This document shows, in pieces, positions 1-9,561 of a stretch of DNA of 64,000 nt. The position numbers and the translations under genes were made by a program. Within the stretch, counting starts at the first letter, position 1, and each line of letters starts with the position of its first letter. Source of the DNA: Deltaproteobacteria bacterium (GTDB taxonomy: Bacteria; Desulfobacterota; Binatia; UBA1149; SPBQ01). The stretch lies in assembly GCA_029262375.1 (NCBI GenBank), contig JAJCZM010000053.1:93400-157399 (forward strand), read 5' to 3'. The notes beneath the pieces are model-generated. The model did no database searches. It was not told the origin of the DNA and was given only the letters and a program-made list of their open reading frames with translations.

Positions 1-2
1 AT

Positions 3-1100
3 CGTCCGGTGCCATGCGCGGCGGCGTTTACGAAGAACCGTGCCTGCGCGGCGCCGGTTACCGTTGCGCGCGAGCATACCACCGACGGTCTTGCTCAGGC
101 CGTCATGATCAACTCGGGCAACGCCAACGCCGGGACCGGCGAGAAAGGACTGAGCTTCGCACGTTGGTCCTGCCGAGAACTGGGGTCGACTCTGGGGATT
201 GATCCCGAGTTCGTCGTTCCCTGTTCGACGGGCGTGATCGGCGTAGATCTCGACCGCGTCGCGTATTCGCGTGCGATCTCGTTGGGAGCCGACGGCCTCA
301 GCCGTAAAGGCTTCGTCGCGGCCGCGCGCGCAATCATGACCAGTGACGAGTTCCCGAAGTGGAGCCACCGAAAGATCGAACTCAACGGCGCAACGATCAC
401 CGTGGCGGGTATGGCGAAGGGTGCCGGTATGATCCGGCCCGATATGGCGACCATGCTTTCGTTCGTCGTTACCGACGCTGTTGTTCACGCGCCCGCACTC
501 AACACTATCTTGCGAGCGGCGTTGCCGAACTCCTTCAATCGCATCACGGTAGATCGCGACATGTCGACGAACGATACCGTGGTGCTGATGGCGTCAGGCT
601 TAGCGGCGGGCGGCGAGATCACGGAACAAACGTCGCCCGAATTCGCGCAACTGGCACAGGCCTTCACCGACGTGATGGATGAACTCGCGCGAATGATCAT
701 CATAGACGGTGAGGGCGCGACGAAGATGGTCGACGTCGTCGTTGAGGCGGCGGCCGATGACGCGATGGCGGAGCGCGCCGCACGCGCGATCGCCGAATCG
801 ACGCTCGTGAAAACCGCGTTCTACGGAGCCGATCCGAACTGGGGGCGCATCGTCTGCGCGCTGGGGTATTCCGGTGTAGATTATTCTGCGGACGCGCTGG
901 CCATCGATATCGACGATGTCACCTTAGTCCGCGACGGCGCACTCGTGAGCGACGAGGCAGCTCGAGTAGCGCGCAAAGCGATGCGAGCCGACGCGTTCGT
1001 GCTCAGGGTGAATCTCGGAGTAGGCACCGGAAGCGCAACGGTCGTTACGTCGGATCTGACCGAGGCTTACGTGAAGTTCAACTCGGCCTACACATCCTGA
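3..1100 (+). CDS. argJ: ArgJ, glutamate N-acetyltransferase / amino-acid acetyltransferase (5' partial)
   Basis: ArgJ moves the acetyl group from N-acetylornithine to glutamate (and in bifunctional forms also uses acetyl-CoA) in arginine synthesis in the cytoplasm. The visible protein begins inside the family's N-terminal region and runs to the normal C-terminus, so roughly the first 30 residues lie left of the window. The hallmark self-cleavage site is present as KGAGMIRPDMATML, where the Thr of MATML (codon near 450) is the expected nucleophile that splits the precursor into two chains. A GTG at position 9 is in frame but is not the real start. The end matches the family (TEAYVKFNSAYTS). 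Confident assignment; mono- versus bifunctionality cannot be judged. Confidence 0.95.
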   Translation, partial: RPVPCAAAFTKNRACAAPVTVAREHTTDGLAQAVMINSGNANAGTGEKGLSFARWSCRELGSTLGIDPEFVVPCSTGVIGVDLDRVAYSRAISLGADGLSRKGFVAAARAIMTSDEFPKWSHRKIELNGATITVAGMAKGAGMIRPDMATMLSFVVTDAVVHAPALNTILRAALPNSFNRITVDRDMSTNDTVVLMASGLAAGGEITEQTSPEFAQLAQAFTDVMDELARMIIIDGEGATKMVDVVVEAAADDAMAERAARAIAESTLVKTAFYGADPNWGRIVCALGYSGVDYSADALAIDIDDVTLVRDGALVSDEAARVARKAMRADAFVLRVNLGVGTGSATVVTSDLTEAYVKFNSAYTS

Positions 1101-1138
1101 AGGGTGATCAGGCTGCCGCCGATATGAGGGAAAAGACC

Positions 1139-1627
1139 ATGAGTCAACGATTCGTATCAGCCGTCTTCGTACTGCTCGCAACCATGGGCTTCGCTGCGTG
1201 CAGTTCCGGGGACGACTCCGTGGCCGGCGACGCTCCCGAGCAGGCGAGTGCCGCTAGTACGCGCGCCGGCGCTGCTACCGAAGGCACGCCGACGTACCCC
1301 GACCCGATCATCTTGGTGAAGCCGGCGCCGGACTCTGAGATTTGCCTGCCGTTCTCGATGGACATTCGATTCAAGCTCAACGACCGGCTGCGCGTGAACG
1401 GGCGCCATGACCCCACGGCCTTCGATCTCGTCCTCGACGGTAGGAGCATCCTTCGTGAGACGGAATTTTTCGGGTCGCACTCGAATCCGCAGACCCATGT
1501 CGCGCTGTTGCACGGAATGCATGTCTACGACGTCGGCCCCCACACGGCGCGGGTCACGTATTCGACTACCGAGGGCAGCAACACCTTCGAGTGGAAGTTC
1601 ACCATCACGGGGCACTGCTCGAAATAG
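1139..1627 (+). CDS. Putative lipoprotein, unknown function
   Basis: A 162-residue exported protein. The N-terminus is a lipoprotein signal: Met-Ser-Gln-Arg, a hydrophobic stretch, then a lipobox ending FAAC near residue 21, followed by a Ser/Asp/Ala-rich tether. The C-terminal half (residues 50-160) looks like a small beta-sandwich, with no family I recognise. The start at 1139 is preferred over the in-frame ATG at 1124 because GAGGGA lies a suitable distance upstream and the signal peptide starts cleanly there. It sits between argJ and an alcohol dehydrogenase without obvious functional linkage. Confidence 0.7.
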   Translation: MSQRFVSAVFVLLATMGFAACSSGDDSVAGDAPEQASAASTRAGAATEGTPTYPDPIILVKPAPDSEICLPFSMDIRFKLNDRLRVNGRHDPTAFDLVLDGRSILRETEFFGSHSNPQTHVALLHGMHVYDVGPHTARVTYSTTEGSNTFEWKFTITGHCSK

Positions 1628-1679
1628 CCCTCCCCGCCGTCGCTTCCAATGGCCTGCATTCCTGGGTAAACGGGGGTGC

Positions 1680-2771
1680 ATGAAAGCAGCAATTTTTGTC
1701 GAACAAGACGCGCCGCTCGTCGTTGAAGATGTGACCCTGGATCCCGTCGGTCCCGGCGAGGTTCACGTTAAATGGGTCGCTAGCGGTGTCTGTCACTCCG
1801 ATCTCTCTCTCGTCAAAGGCAAGCTCCCGCTTCCGCCGCCTGCGATCCTCGGCCACGAAGGCGCCGGAATCATCGTCGGTATCGGCGACGGTGTTGGCGG
1901 CCTCGCGGTCGGCGACCATGTCATTGGCGTGTTCCAGCCAACTTGCGGCGAGTGTTTCTACTGCAAAGGCGGCCAGTCGTACGTGTGCGAGAAGGCGATT
2001 GAGATCGGCATGAGCCGCATGCCGTTCACGCGCCCGGACGGTACCAAGCCGTTCGCAGGTCCGGGCGGCCTTGCAACGTTTGCTGAAGAGAGCATCGTCG
2101 CGCCGACCGCGCTCGTGAAGATCCCTTCGGACTTCGACATGCAGCAGGCAGCGCTCATCGGTTGCGGTGTGACCACCGGAGTCGGCGCGGCACTGTGGGC
2201 GGCGAAGGTACAGGGCGGTGAGACCGTAGCCATCATTGGTTGCGGTGGCGTCGGCATCGCGGCGATCCAAGGCTGCAAAGTGGCCGGTGCGAAGAACATC
2301 ATCGCGGTCGATCCGCAGGCGTCGAAGCGAAAATGGGCGGAACAGTTCGGTGCAACTCACTCCGTCGATCCGAATGAAACCAACCTGCTCGAATACATCC
2401 AAGGTCTTACGGAAGGTCGCGGCGTAGACATCGCGTTCGAAGTTGTCGGAGTTCCCGCGCTACAGCGGCAGGCCTACGACATCACTCGACCGGGCGGCAA
2501 GGTCACCTGGGTCGGCGTGCCGGATATTTCGGCTGAAGTTTCCATCCCCGCTGGGCTCATTGTCCTGCAGAACAAGTCGATCATCGGCACGATGTACGGC
2601 AGCGCGAACGTGAAAGAGCACATGATTACACTGATGGAGTTCGCCAAGAAGGGCGATCTCGATCTCAAGGGCATGATCACGCAGGAGATCACCGTCGACG
2701 ACATCAACGATGCGTTCACGGCAATGCTCCAGGGCGACGTGATTCGCTCCGTGATCAACTACGACGCGTAG
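1680..2771 (+). CDS. Zinc-dependent alcohol dehydrogenase (MDR superfamily)
   Basis: A 363-residue medium-chain dehydrogenase that oxidises an alcohol or reduces an aldehyde with NAD(P). Catalytic zinc ligands are visible as Cys38 and His59 in the GHE motif, and a complete structural zinc lobe as Cys89, Cys92, Cys95 and Cys103 (CGECFYC...C). The Rossmann glycine motif IIGCGGVG follows near residue 190. The length fits the class-III-like/actinobacterial Adh group. The frame stays open 5' to 1407, but homology starts at MKAAIFVEQD, so 1680 is chosen. The substrate is not deducible; this branch often acts on aliphatic or aromatic alcohols. Confidence 0.9.
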   Translation: MKAAIFVEQDAPLVVEDVTLDPVGPGEVHVKWVASGVCHSDLSLVKGKLPLPPPAILGHEGAGIIVGIGDGVGGLAVGDHVIGVFQPTCGECFYCKGGQSYVCEKAIEIGMSRMPFTRPDGTKPFAGPGGLATFAEESIVAPTALVKIPSDFDMQQAALIGCGVTTGVGAALWAAKVQGGETVAIIGCGGVGIAAIQGCKVAGAKNIIAVDPQASKRKWAEQFGATHSVDPNETNLLEYIQGLTEGRGVDIAFEVVGVPALQRQAYDITRPGGKVTWVGVPDISAEVSIPAGLIVLQNKSIIGTMYGSANVKEHMITLMEFAKKGDLDLKGMITQEITVDDINDAFTAMLQGDVIRSVINYDA

Positions 2772-2794
2772 ATAGATGCTTTGCTGGACGGGAT

Positions 2795-2821
2795 GGACGG
2801 GGCCGCACAGGCGCCCCGTCC
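2795..2821. terminator. Hairpin between convergent adh and gatB
   Basis: GGACGGGGC (2795-2803) pairs perfectly with GCCCCGTCC (2813-2821) around a 9-base loop, in the 58-bp gap between two convergent genes. No long T-run follows on either side, so termination efficiency is uncertain; the location argues for a shared two-way terminator. Confidence 0.5.
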
Positions 2822-2829
2822 GTCCTTTC

Positions 2830-4302
2830 CTAGCTCGCCAGCTTGTCTCGTAAGAGCTGGTTGACGACCTGGGGATTGGCCTTTCCGCCGGTCTCTTTCA
2901 TGACCTGTCCGACGAAGAATCCCATCAGCTTGTCCTTGCCGCCGCGGTATTCTTCGACTTTGTCGGCGTTCGATGAAAGCACCGAATCGATGATCGTACC
3001 GATCTTGCCTTCGTCGCTTTCCTGCACGAGGCCTTCTCGCTCGACGATGACGGTTGGCGAGTCATCACTCTCGAGCATCTTGTCGAACACCGACTTCGCG
3101 ATCTTACCGCTAATCGTGCCGTCGTCGATCAGCTTGACCATGGCCGCCAAGTTCTCGGGAGAGACCGGCAGGTCCGCATAGTCTATCTCGCCGCCGTCGC
3201 TTCGTTCGTTGGCGATGCGAATGATGTCGCCCATCACCCAGTTCGAGAGCGACTTCGGATTGTCGTGCGCGGACACTGCGGCTTCGTAGTAGTCCGCCAA
3301 CTCTCTCGATGCAGTCAGGACGAATGCGTCGTAAGGCGGCAGACCGTAGTCTTTTTGGAAGCGCTCGCGCTTTTCGTCGGGTAGCTCGGGAAGCGTCTTG
3401 CGGATCTCTTCGACCCACTCAGGGGCAATTTCGAGCGGCAGCAAATCCGGCTCGGGGAAGTAGCGATAGTCGTGCGCTTCTTCCTTACTTCGCATAGACC
3501 GCGTGACGTTGCGGTCGGCGTCCCAAAGTCTCGTCTCTTGGACGATGCTTTCGCCATCGTTGAGTCGCTTGGCTTGGCGTTCGATCTCGTGATTCACAGC
3601 CCGCTCGACCGCGCGGAAGCTGTTCATGTTCTTGATCTCGGCACGCGTTCCGAGTGTTTCGGTGCCTCGCTTGCGCAGCGAAATGTTCGCGTCGCAACGC
3701 ATGCTACCTTCGTTCATGTTGCCGTCGCAGATATCGAGATAGCGAACGATGGCATGTAGCTTGCGCATGTAGGCGGCCGACTCGGCAGCCGTTCGAATGT
3801 CGGGTTCGCTCACGACTTCCAGCAGCGGCACGCCGGAACGGTTGAGATCGACGTGTGAGGAATCGCCGCGCGCGTCGTGGACGTTCTTACCGGCATCCTC
3901 TTCCATGTGGATGCGCGTGAGGCGTACGAGGCGTTCGCTCCCGTCCTCCAGCTGAATCGTCAGACTTCCGCCTTCGCAGTAGGGGCGCTCGAATTGACTG
4001 ATCTGATAGGACTTCGGTAGGTCGGGGTAGAAGTAGTTCTTTCGATCCCAACGACTGGTTTCGTTGATCTTGCACCCGGTCGCGAGCGCCGCACGGATCG
4101 CGTACTCGACCGCACGACGGTTGAGCACCGGCAGCACGCCCGGCATGCCGAGGCAGACGGGGCAGGTGTGGCTGTTGGGCGGAGCACCGAACTGCGCGGA
4201 ACACCCGCAAAACAGCTTCGTGTTTGTCTTGAGCTGAACGTGTACTTCCAGCCCGATGACGGCTTCCCAGCCGCCTTTCTCGTATTCGACGAACTCGCTC
4301 AT
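2830..4302 (-). CDS. gatB: Asp/Glu-tRNA(Asn/Gln) amidotransferase subunit B
   Basis: The kinase and tRNA-binding subunit of GatCAB, which converts misacylated Glu-tRNA(Gln) and/or Asp-tRNA(Asn) to the correct amide form. The 490-residue length is normal. The N-terminal cradle motif [10 protein letters not shown] and the zinc-type cysteines CGC...CPVC are present, and the C-terminus has the YqeY-like tail domain ending in QVVNQLL. The start codon overlaps the gatA stop by 4 bp (ATGA), so the two are translationally coupled. It is last in the gatC-gatA-gatB operon. Its presence suggests indirect Gln-tRNA and/or Asn-tRNA synthesis in this organism. Confidence 0.97.
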   Translation of the reverse strand: MSEFVEYEKGGWEAVIGLEVHVQLKTNTKLFCGCSAQFGAPPNSHTCPVCLGMPGVLPVLNRRAVEYAIRAALATGCKINETSRWDRKNYFYPDLPKSYQISQFERPYCEGGSLTIQLEDGSERLVRLTRIHMEEDAGKNVHDARGDSSHVDLNRSGVPLLEVVSEPDIRTAAESAAYMRKLHAIVRYLDICDGNMNEGSMRCDANISLRKRGTETLGTRAEIKNMNSFRAVERAVNHEIERQAKRLNDGESIVQETRLWDADRNVTRSMRSKEEAHDYRYFPEPDLLPLEIAPEWVEEIRKTLPELPDEKRERFQKDYGLPPYDAFVLTASRELADYYEAAVSAHDNPKSLSNWVMGDIIRIANERSDGGEIDYADLPVSPENLAAMVKLIDDGTISGKIAKSVFDKMLESDDSPTVIVEREGLVQESDEGKIGTIIDSVLSSNADKVEEYRGGKDKLMGFFVGQVMKETGGKANPQVVNQLLRDKLAS

Positions 4303-5771
4303 GCGGCTTTGAGCTCCGGCGCCTTGCGGTGCCAGTCGGTGGCATCCTGATACGCGGCGGCGATCTCGAACAGTTTCGCCTCGGCCAACGGCTTGGTGAT
4401 GATCTGAAGGCCGATGGGCATTCCGGCCGAATCGAATCCGCAGGGGATCGACGCTGCCGGTAGACCGGCCAAGTTGGCGGGAATCGTCATGACGTCGGAC
4501 AGGTACATCTTCAGCGGATCGTCGGTGCGCGATCCGACTTCGAACGCGGTGCCCGGCGACGTCGGTATGACGATGGCGTCCACCTGCTCGAAGGCCTTGT
4601 CGAAATCGCGTCGCATGAGTGTCCGGACCTTCATGGCTTTGAGATAGTAGGCGTCGTAGTAGCCCGCAGACAGTGCATAACTACCGAGCATGATTCGTCG
4701 TTTCACTTCGGTACCGAAGCCCGCGTCGCGCGTCTTGCCGTACATCTCGCGCAGGCCGCCTTCTTCGCCGACGCGCACTCCGTATCGCACGCCGTCGTAG
4801 CGACCGAGGTTCGAACTCGCCTCGGCTGACGTGACGATATAGTAGGTCGCGACCGCGTACTCTGAAGTCGGTAGCGAAACTTCCGACTTGTTGGCGCCGA
4901 GTTCGGTCAGTGTGGCGAGCGCACCGTCGACGGCGGACTCGACGTCGGCGTCGAGACCGACCGACAGCAGTTCGGGAACGACGCCGATCTTGAGACCGCC
5001 GAGGTCGATCGAGCCGCTCGGTACCAGTGGCGGGACCTCGGCGTCAATGGACGTCGAATCCAGGGCATCGTGCCCGGCGATGGCTTCCAAAATGGCCGCT
5101 GCGCCCCGAGCCGTCGTCGCGAACGGGCCGGCTTGGTCCAGAGAAGATGCGAACGCGATCATGCCGTAGCGGCTCACACGTCCGTAGGTAGGCTTCATGC
5201 CGAGCACGCCGCAGTAGCTTGCCGGAAGGCGAATCGATCCACCGGTATCGGTTCCGATGGTGCCGAGGCACTGGCGAGCCGCGACCGCCGTGGCCGAGCC
5301 GCCCGAGGATCCTCCGGCTACGTACGCGGGGTTCCACGGATTGCGCGTGTTGCCGAGCGCGGCGTTCTCGCAGGAGCTCCCCATGGCGAACTCGTCCATG
5401 TTCACTTTGCCGATCATGACGGCACCCGCGCGTTTGAGTTTCGCGGTGACGGTCGCGTCGAAACGCGGAACGAAATTCTCGAGGATCTTCGATGAGCAAG
5501 TGGTGCGCACGCCGTTGGTGATGAACAAATCCTTCAGCCCGATCGGGATGCCCGTGAGCGTGGTGACTTCATTGCCTGACGCGAGGCGTTTGTCGGCCTC
5601 TGCGGCCTGCGCCTTCGCGAGGTCGCGGGTGACTTCGAGGAAGCTGCCTACTTCGCCGTCTGTGGCATCGATGCGATCGAGACACGCGTCGGTCAGTTCC
5701 ACAGAGCTGATTTCACGAGAAGCCAGCTTGGCAGCGGCTTCTTCAATAGAAAGTTCGTTGAGCGCCGCCAT
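4299..5771 (-). CDS. gatA: Asp/Glu-tRNA(Asn/Gln) amidotransferase subunit A
   Basis: The amidase subunit of GatCAB, which hydrolyses glutamine to provide ammonia. The 490-residue protein keeps the whole Ser-cisSer-Lys triad: Lys80 in GLKDLF, cis-Ser155 in GGSSGGSA, and nucleophile Ser179 in DTGGSIR. It lies 1 bp after gatC and overlaps gatB by 4 bp, a standard operon order. Start [13 protein letters not shown] matches the family. High confidence. Confidence 0.98.
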   Translation of the reverse strand: MAALNELSIEEAAAKLASREISSVELTDACLDRIDATDGEVGSFLEVTRDLAKAQAAEADKRLASGNEVTTLTGIPIGLKDLFITNGVRTTCSSKILENFVPRFDATVTAKLKRAGAVMIGKVNMDEFAMGSSCENAALGNTRNPWNPAYVAGGSSGGSATAVAARQCLGTIGTDTGGSIRLPASYCGVLGMKPTYGRVSRYGMIAFASSLDQAGPFATTARGAAAILEAIAGHDALDSTSIDAEVPPLVPSGSIDLGGLKIGVVPELLSVGLDADVESAVDGALATLTELGANKSEVSLPTSEYAVATYYIVTSAEASSNLGRYDGVRYGVRVGEEGGLREMYGKTRDAGFGTEVKRRIMLGSYALSAGYYDAYYLKAMKVRTLMRRDFDKAFEQVDAIVIPTSPGTAFEVGSRTDDPLKMYLSDVMTIPANLAGLPAASIPCGFDSAGMPIGLQIITKPLAEAKLFEIAAAYQDATDWHRKAPELKAA

Positions 5772-5772
5772 A

Positions 5773-6060
5773 TTACTCGATGATGCTCGGCACGACGAAG
5801 TGATGATTCTCGGCCTTGGGCGCGTTCGCGAGGGCGTCGTCGGGCGAAGGCGTGCGCGAGACCTCGTCGTCTCGATACGGGGTGCTCATCGCGACCACGT
5901 GAGTCGTGGGCTCGACGCCGTCGGTATCAAGCTCGTTGAGCTTGGTCACGTAGCCGAGGATCTGGTTCATGTCCTTGGCCAAGCTTGCGACTTCACCGTC
6001 GCTCAAATCCAGCCGCGCAAGCGCTGCTACGTGTCGTACTTCAGCCTCGGAAAGTTCCAT
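5773..6060 (-). CDS. gatC: Asp/Glu-tRNA(Asn/Gln) amidotransferase subunit C
   Basis: The small (95-residue) belt subunit that wraps around GatA and GatB and stabilises the complex. Typical features are the N-terminal VRHVAALARLDLS helix and the acidic middle DGVEPTTHV before a Pro-rich end. First gene of the operon; the promoter should lie in the 109 bp between 6061 and the convergent-side GFA stop at 6170, though no clear box was identified. Confidence 0.96.
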   Translation of the reverse strand: MELSEAEVRHVAALARLDLSDGEVASLAKDMNQILGYVTKLNELDTDGVEPTTHVVAMSTPYRDDEVSRTPSPDDALANAPKAENHHFVVPSIIE

Positions 6061-6169
6061 GATCTGCCTGGATTAACACGGGGTTATCGAGGTCGCAAAA
6101 CGCTGTCCGAGCGACGCCCGCCCGCCGGTACGATGGGCGCCGACCCGTCGTCACGACGATTGGCGCCAT

Positions 6170-6595
6170 TTACATCGGATTGCCGTCCAGCTTCTTGACG
6201 CCGTCGGGGATCGGGGTCCACGGTTGCTTCGCAGCGAGCCATACGTGTGCCACGGGAGTGAACCACGACGTATCGTCGAGAGTTCCGGGCTTCAGGTTGT
6301 AGGTCTCAGGAAGGCGTGCGTTCTCGTTGTAGATCCGCGTCCCGCAATCGCCGCAGAACCATCCGGTCTTCAGCGCACCGCTATCGGCAGCGATCGTGAA
6401 CGAACGCAGCTTCCCCGACGTGATTTCGAGGGCGTAGCGCGCGAGGACCATCGAAAGGCCGAAGGCTCCGCCTGACTGAGTTTGGCAATGGCCGCAGTGA
6501 CAGGCGACGGTGGCGATCGGATCCTCCGTGATTCGGTAGCGAATGGCGCCACACAGGCAGCCGCCCTCACGAGTCGGTTGGGATTGGTCAGTCAT
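6170..6595 (-). CDS. GFA-family (glutathione-dependent formaldehyde-activating-like) zinc protein
   Basis: A 141-residue protein of the GFA/CENP-V fold. The zinc-binding cysteines are all visible: CLCG near the N-terminus, CHCGHC about 20 residues later and CGDC in the second half. The founding member, Gfa, was named for speeding formation of S-hydroxymethylglutathione, but most relatives have no proven activity, so only the fold is assigned. A strong ribosome-binding site (GGAGGA, 5 bp upstream) fixes the start. A second, divergent family member lies at 16591-16995. Confidence 0.85.
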   Translation of the reverse strand: MTDQSQPTREGGCLCGAIRYRITEDPIATVACHCGHCQTQSGGAFGLSMVLARYALEITSGKLRSFTIAADSGALKTGWFCGDCGTRIYNENARLPETYNLKPGTLDDTSWFTPVAHVWLAAKQPWTPIPDGVKKLDGNPM

Positions 6596-6729
6596 CGAGT
6601 TCCTCCGGTTGCGTCGCTACTGCGCCCATCGCGGCCCGCAGCCGCCGCCTGCCGCCCTGTTGTGGCGCCTGGCGCCTTCCGCCTCCAGCGCGCGTTCTCG
6701 ATAGCGCTCAATAGCCTGCCGCATCGTGT

Positions 6730-7347
6730 ATGCTGAGCCTCAGTAATGGTAATGCGATGAATGGTGATCACACACGCACCCCCGCTCCGACAATGAGTCC
6801 GTACGAACCCACGGTGATCGCCACGTACGGCAGCTGGGAACTCGTCGAGGGGTTTTCAGGTCGTTCGCTGCGACGGCGACGCCCGAGGGGTCTGGCCAAG
6901 CCCCATCTCGTCATGGGCGCGCTGACGATCGGGTTCGCGGCCTACATGTACCAGAGCGGCGAACTGCCGGAGCGACCGGCCGGGATCGTGGCTGGATTCG
7001 GAGCATTGATTCTCTTTCTGGGCGCGCGGTTCGCAGATCGTCGGGGTAACGAGCTTCGACTCGGCGCGACCGAGCTCACGATGGCGCAACCCGGTGAGGT
7101 GACCGGTACGCGATGGCCGCACACCGAACTCTCGCACATCCAGATCTTCGAACCGCTGAAGAACTTACCGCCCGCCGTGGCCCGCCGGCGGCGAGCGCGC
7201 TACCAGGTCAGTATCTTCATGAAGGGTGGGGGAACGTTGCCGATCGGCTTCATGCTCTTCGACCCGCGCAGCGCCACTGAACTGGCGCGACGCTTGTCGG
7301 ATACGACCGGTCTACCGATCAAAACAGACACGAGGGAGCCGGAATAG
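6730..7347 (+). CDS. Predicted two-helix membrane protein, unknown
   Basis: Not recognised. Residues 55-75 and 85-105 are hydrophobic and likely form a membrane hairpin. They are flanked by a basic stretch (SLRRRRPRG) and followed by a soluble C-terminal domain of about 95 residues with alternating hydrophobic strands, resembling bacterial PH-like membrane proteins. An alternative start at 6757 (MNGDHTR) is equally plausible; neither has a good ribosome-binding site. The stop codon sits inside the loop of a perfect hairpin. Confidence 0.6.
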   Translation: MLSLSNGNAMNGDHTRTPAPTMSPYEPTVIATYGSWELVEGFSGRSLRRRRPRGLAKPHLVMGALTIGFAAYMYQSGELPERPAGIVAGFGALILFLGARFADRRGNELRLGATELTMAQPGEVTGTRWPHTELSHIQIFEPLKNLPPAVARRRRARYQVSIFMKGGGTLPIGFMLFDPRSATELARRLSDTTGLPIKTDTREPE

Positions 7348-7360
7348 CCGGCTCCCTCGT
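7330..7360. terminator. Perfect 13-bp hairpin overlapping a stop codon
   Basis: Positions 7330-7342 and 7348-7360 form a perfect inverted repeat (core CGAGGGAGCCGG) with a five-base loop that contains the TAG stop of the upstream gene. It lies between two convergent genes and probably ends transcription from both sides, although no T-run follows on the + strand. Confidence 0.55.
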
Positions 7361-7390
7361 CTGTCGTAGCAAAAAATGAAGCCGCCCGCG

Positions 7391-7798
7391 TCAGTGCGCG
7401 ACGGTGGGCTCCATGCCTTTGGCGGCGTCGATCCAACCTTGGATGACCGACTCAGCCGGGCTCGTTTTCGCGAGCTTCTTCTCGCCGTTAACTTCCGCCA
7501 TCTTCTCGGCGAGGTTGGCGGCGTTGCGCGTGCGCAGTTCTTTGATCGTGTCCACGCCCGATGCTTCGAGCAATTCCGAGAACTGCGGTCCGATTCCCGA
7601 TACGCGCATCAGGTCGGCCAGGTTCACCCAGGTCAAAATGCGTTTCTCGGCGACGTCGCACTTCTCTGCGATTTGCTTGCGTCCCTTCGCCTCGCAGCAA
7701 AGTTTCAGTAGGTCGTCGGTGTTCTTGATTCCGGCGCCTGCGAGCTTTTCTGCATAGGAGGGGCCGATGCCTTCAATTTCTTCGATTCCGTAAGCCAT
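7391..7798 (-). CDS. DUF4332 (helix-hairpin-helix) protein
   Basis: A 135-residue cytoplasmic protein with two helix-hairpin-helix-like repeats: EIEGIGPSYAEKL at residues 6-18 and VSGIGPQFSELLEASGV in the middle. This arrangement is that of DUF4332, a small family thought to bind nucleic acid through its GIGP turns. The frame extends to 7918, but GGAGAATCGACA directly before the ATG at 7798 and the family start (MAYGIEEIEGIG) fix the shorter form. Function unknown. Confidence 0.8.
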   Translation of the reverse strand: MAYGIEEIEGIGPSYAEKLAGAGIKNTDDLLKLCCEAKGRKQIAEKCDVAEKRILTWVNLADLMRVSGIGPQFSELLEASGVDTIKELRTRNAANLAEKMAEVNGEKKLAKTSPAESVIQGWIDAAKGMEPTVAH

Positions 7799-7976
7799 TG
7801 TCGATTCTCCAAATTGTGCCGTTGTGGCTGTGGTCCGGCCAGGTAGGCGGAATGTCCCTCTGGTTGCCGTTCTTATGACTGAACGGCTTACCAGGCAAGG
7901 CGCCGAAGCAGTGGCCAAATGGGCGCGCGGCCGCTACATCCATCCCATACGAACCGAACGGCTTTAGGAGACGAAG

Positions 7977-8924
7977 ATGAAGGATTTTTCAGGCAAACTC
8001 GCGGTCATCACCGGCGGCGGCATGGGCATGGGCCGCGAACTCACGCGCCAGCTCGCGGCCGAAGGCTGCAGCGTCGCCATCTGCGACCTCTCTCGAGATG
8101 CGATGGCCGAGACTCATGCGCTCGCGCTCGAGGGCGCCGCCGCGAACGTCAAAATCACGACCCACGAGGCCAACGTCTCGGTCGAGGAACAGCTCATGTC
8201 GTTCGCGCGTGAGGTCGGCGAACAGCATGGTACCGATGCGATCAATCTGCTCTTCAACAATGCGGGCATCGCAGGCGGCGGGAGCTTCGTCGCCGGGTCG
8301 CGCGACGAATGGGAACGCACGTTCGGTGCGTGTTGGTTCGGCGTCTACTACGGCTGCCGTGCCTTTATGCCGATGTTGTTGAACTCCACCGAAGGGCACA
8401 TCATCAATACCAGCAGCATCAACGGCTTCTGGGCGTCGATGGGGCCCGGTGTTCCGCACACGGCGTACTGCGCTGCAAAGTTCGCGGTGAAGGGGTTCTC
8501 GGAAGCGTTGATCGAAGACCTGCGCGTGAACGCGCCGCATGTCGGTATATCCGTCGTCATGCCGGGGCATATCGGGACGGAGATCGTCGCCAACACGATC
8601 GCCAATCAATCACCCGATACACTTCCCGGATTGATCGAGAACCAAGGAGGCGTACTTGCGGCCGGCGCTGCGGATGCCGGTGCGGACGAAGTTGCCGAAA
8701 TGATCGAGGCGTTTGCGACGCACTTTCGTGAGTCGGCGCCGACGAGCGCTGCCGAAGCCGCCAAGATCATGCTCGAAGGTGTGCGCGAAGGCCGCTGGCG
8801 CATTCTCGTCGGTGAGGATGCCGACATTCTCGATCGAGAGGTCCGCTCACGACCAGAAGACGCGTACGACGGATCCATGGTTCAGCACGTCGCCTCGTTG
8901 CTCGGTCCGGGCGGCCCCGAGTAG
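7977..8924 (+). CDS. SDR family NAD(P)-dependent oxidoreductase
   Basis: A 315-residue short-chain dehydrogenase with the cofactor motif TGGGMGMG (residues 12-19), NNAG (94-97), the Ser-Ser pair of NTSSING and the catalytic Tyr164-x3-Lys168 in YCAAK. The C-terminus is about 50 residues longer than the 250-residue norm. Start supported by TAGGAG upstream. It lies 9 bp before the YraN gene, so they are probably co-transcribed. Substrate unknown. Confidence 0.9.
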   Translation: MKDFSGKLAVITGGGMGMGRELTRQLAAEGCSVAICDLSRDAMAETHALALEGAAANVKITTHEANVSVEEQLMSFAREVGEQHGTDAINLLFNNAGIAGGGSFVAGSRDEWERTFGACWFGVYYGCRAFMPMLLNSTEGHIINTSSINGFWASMGPGVPHTAYCAAKFAVKGFSEALIEDLRVNAPHVGISVVMPGHIGTEIVANTIANQSPDTLPGLIENQGGVLAAGAADAGADEVAEMIEAFATHFRESAPTSAAEAAKIMLEGVREGRWRILVGEDADILDREVRSRPEDAYDGSMVQHVASLLGPGGPE

Positions 8925-8933
8925 TCGCGAATC

Positions 8934-9434
8934 ATGACCGCCGCGGCATTGCCCGCGACAGCGGTACCGTGCGACGCTCGCTCGATGAGTGAGAAACGTC
9001 CACGTGCGCGCCCCCGAGAACAAGGCACGCGTCAAGCAGGCACGCGTGAAACAGGCACGCGTAAAATAGGAAGCCGCGCCGAACTCGGCGGCCGGGGGGA
9101 ATCCCTGGCCGCCGAGTTCTTGGAGTGCGCCGGCATCATGGTCGTCGAGCGCAACTATCGATGCCGGGCGGGAGAGATCGATTTGATCGCTATCGACGGC
9201 GAGACTGTCGTGTTCGTCGAGGTAAAGCTGCGGCGGGGTGATTTCGATCCGTTAGAAGCGGTCGATCCGCGTAAGCAGGGCCAGATTGCCCGTGCCGCGT
9301 TCGACTACCTGATCCGCCGCGGATTGATGTCGCGATCGGCCCGATTCGACGTCATCGCCGTGAGCCAGGACGGGCCATCGGGTTGGGACATCCGCCACGT
9401 CGTCGATGCCTTCGACTCGCCCATCGAATACTAA
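8934..9434 (+). CDS. YraN family (UPF0102) endonuclease-like protein
   Basis: UPF0102/YraN proteins have a restriction-endonuclease-like fold and are near-universal, with an unclear role in DNA metabolism. The core is clear from GRGESLAAEFLE onward: the NYRCRAGEIDLIAIDG motif and FVEVKLRR supply the Asp and Glu-x-Lys of the predicted nuclease site. The first 45 residues are extra, basic and contain three copies of a Gly-Thr-Arg unit coded by a 15-bp tandem repeat. The true start may be 8934 or the later in-frame ATG at 8985. Confidence 0.88.
   Translation: MTAAALPATAVPCDARSMSEKRPRARPREQGTRQAGTRETGTRKIGSRAELGGRGESLAAEFLECAGIMVVERNYRCRAGEIDLIAIDGETVVFVEVKLRRGDFDPLEAVDPRKQGQIARAAFDYLIRRGLMSRSARFDVIAVSQDGPSGWDIRHVVDAFDSPIEY
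9023..9067 (+). repeat. 15-bp tandem repeat, three copies, inside the YraN gene
   Basis: AGGCACGCGT occurs at 9023, 9038 and 9053 with an exact 15-bp period. It encodes GTRQA/GTRET/GTRKI in the non-conserved N-terminal extension. In-frame copy-number change would alter only the tail length. Confidence 0.85.
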
Positions 9435-9561
9435 GCACCCGCGCCGTCCAACTGACAAGTAGCCGACCGCGACTAGCTGCGAGCAGCCGAGCGGGACAAG
9501 GCGAGCAGGCGAGCCGTTCCAATAGATTGCGCGCGACCGCTCGGTCAGGTACTCAGGCTGA

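Noticed and set aside
1407..1679. Longer alcohol dehydrogenase with a 91-residue N-terminal extension
   Set aside because: The extension is Arg/Ser/Pro-rich read-through of the overlapping lipoprotein gene. Family similarity begins exactly at 1680.
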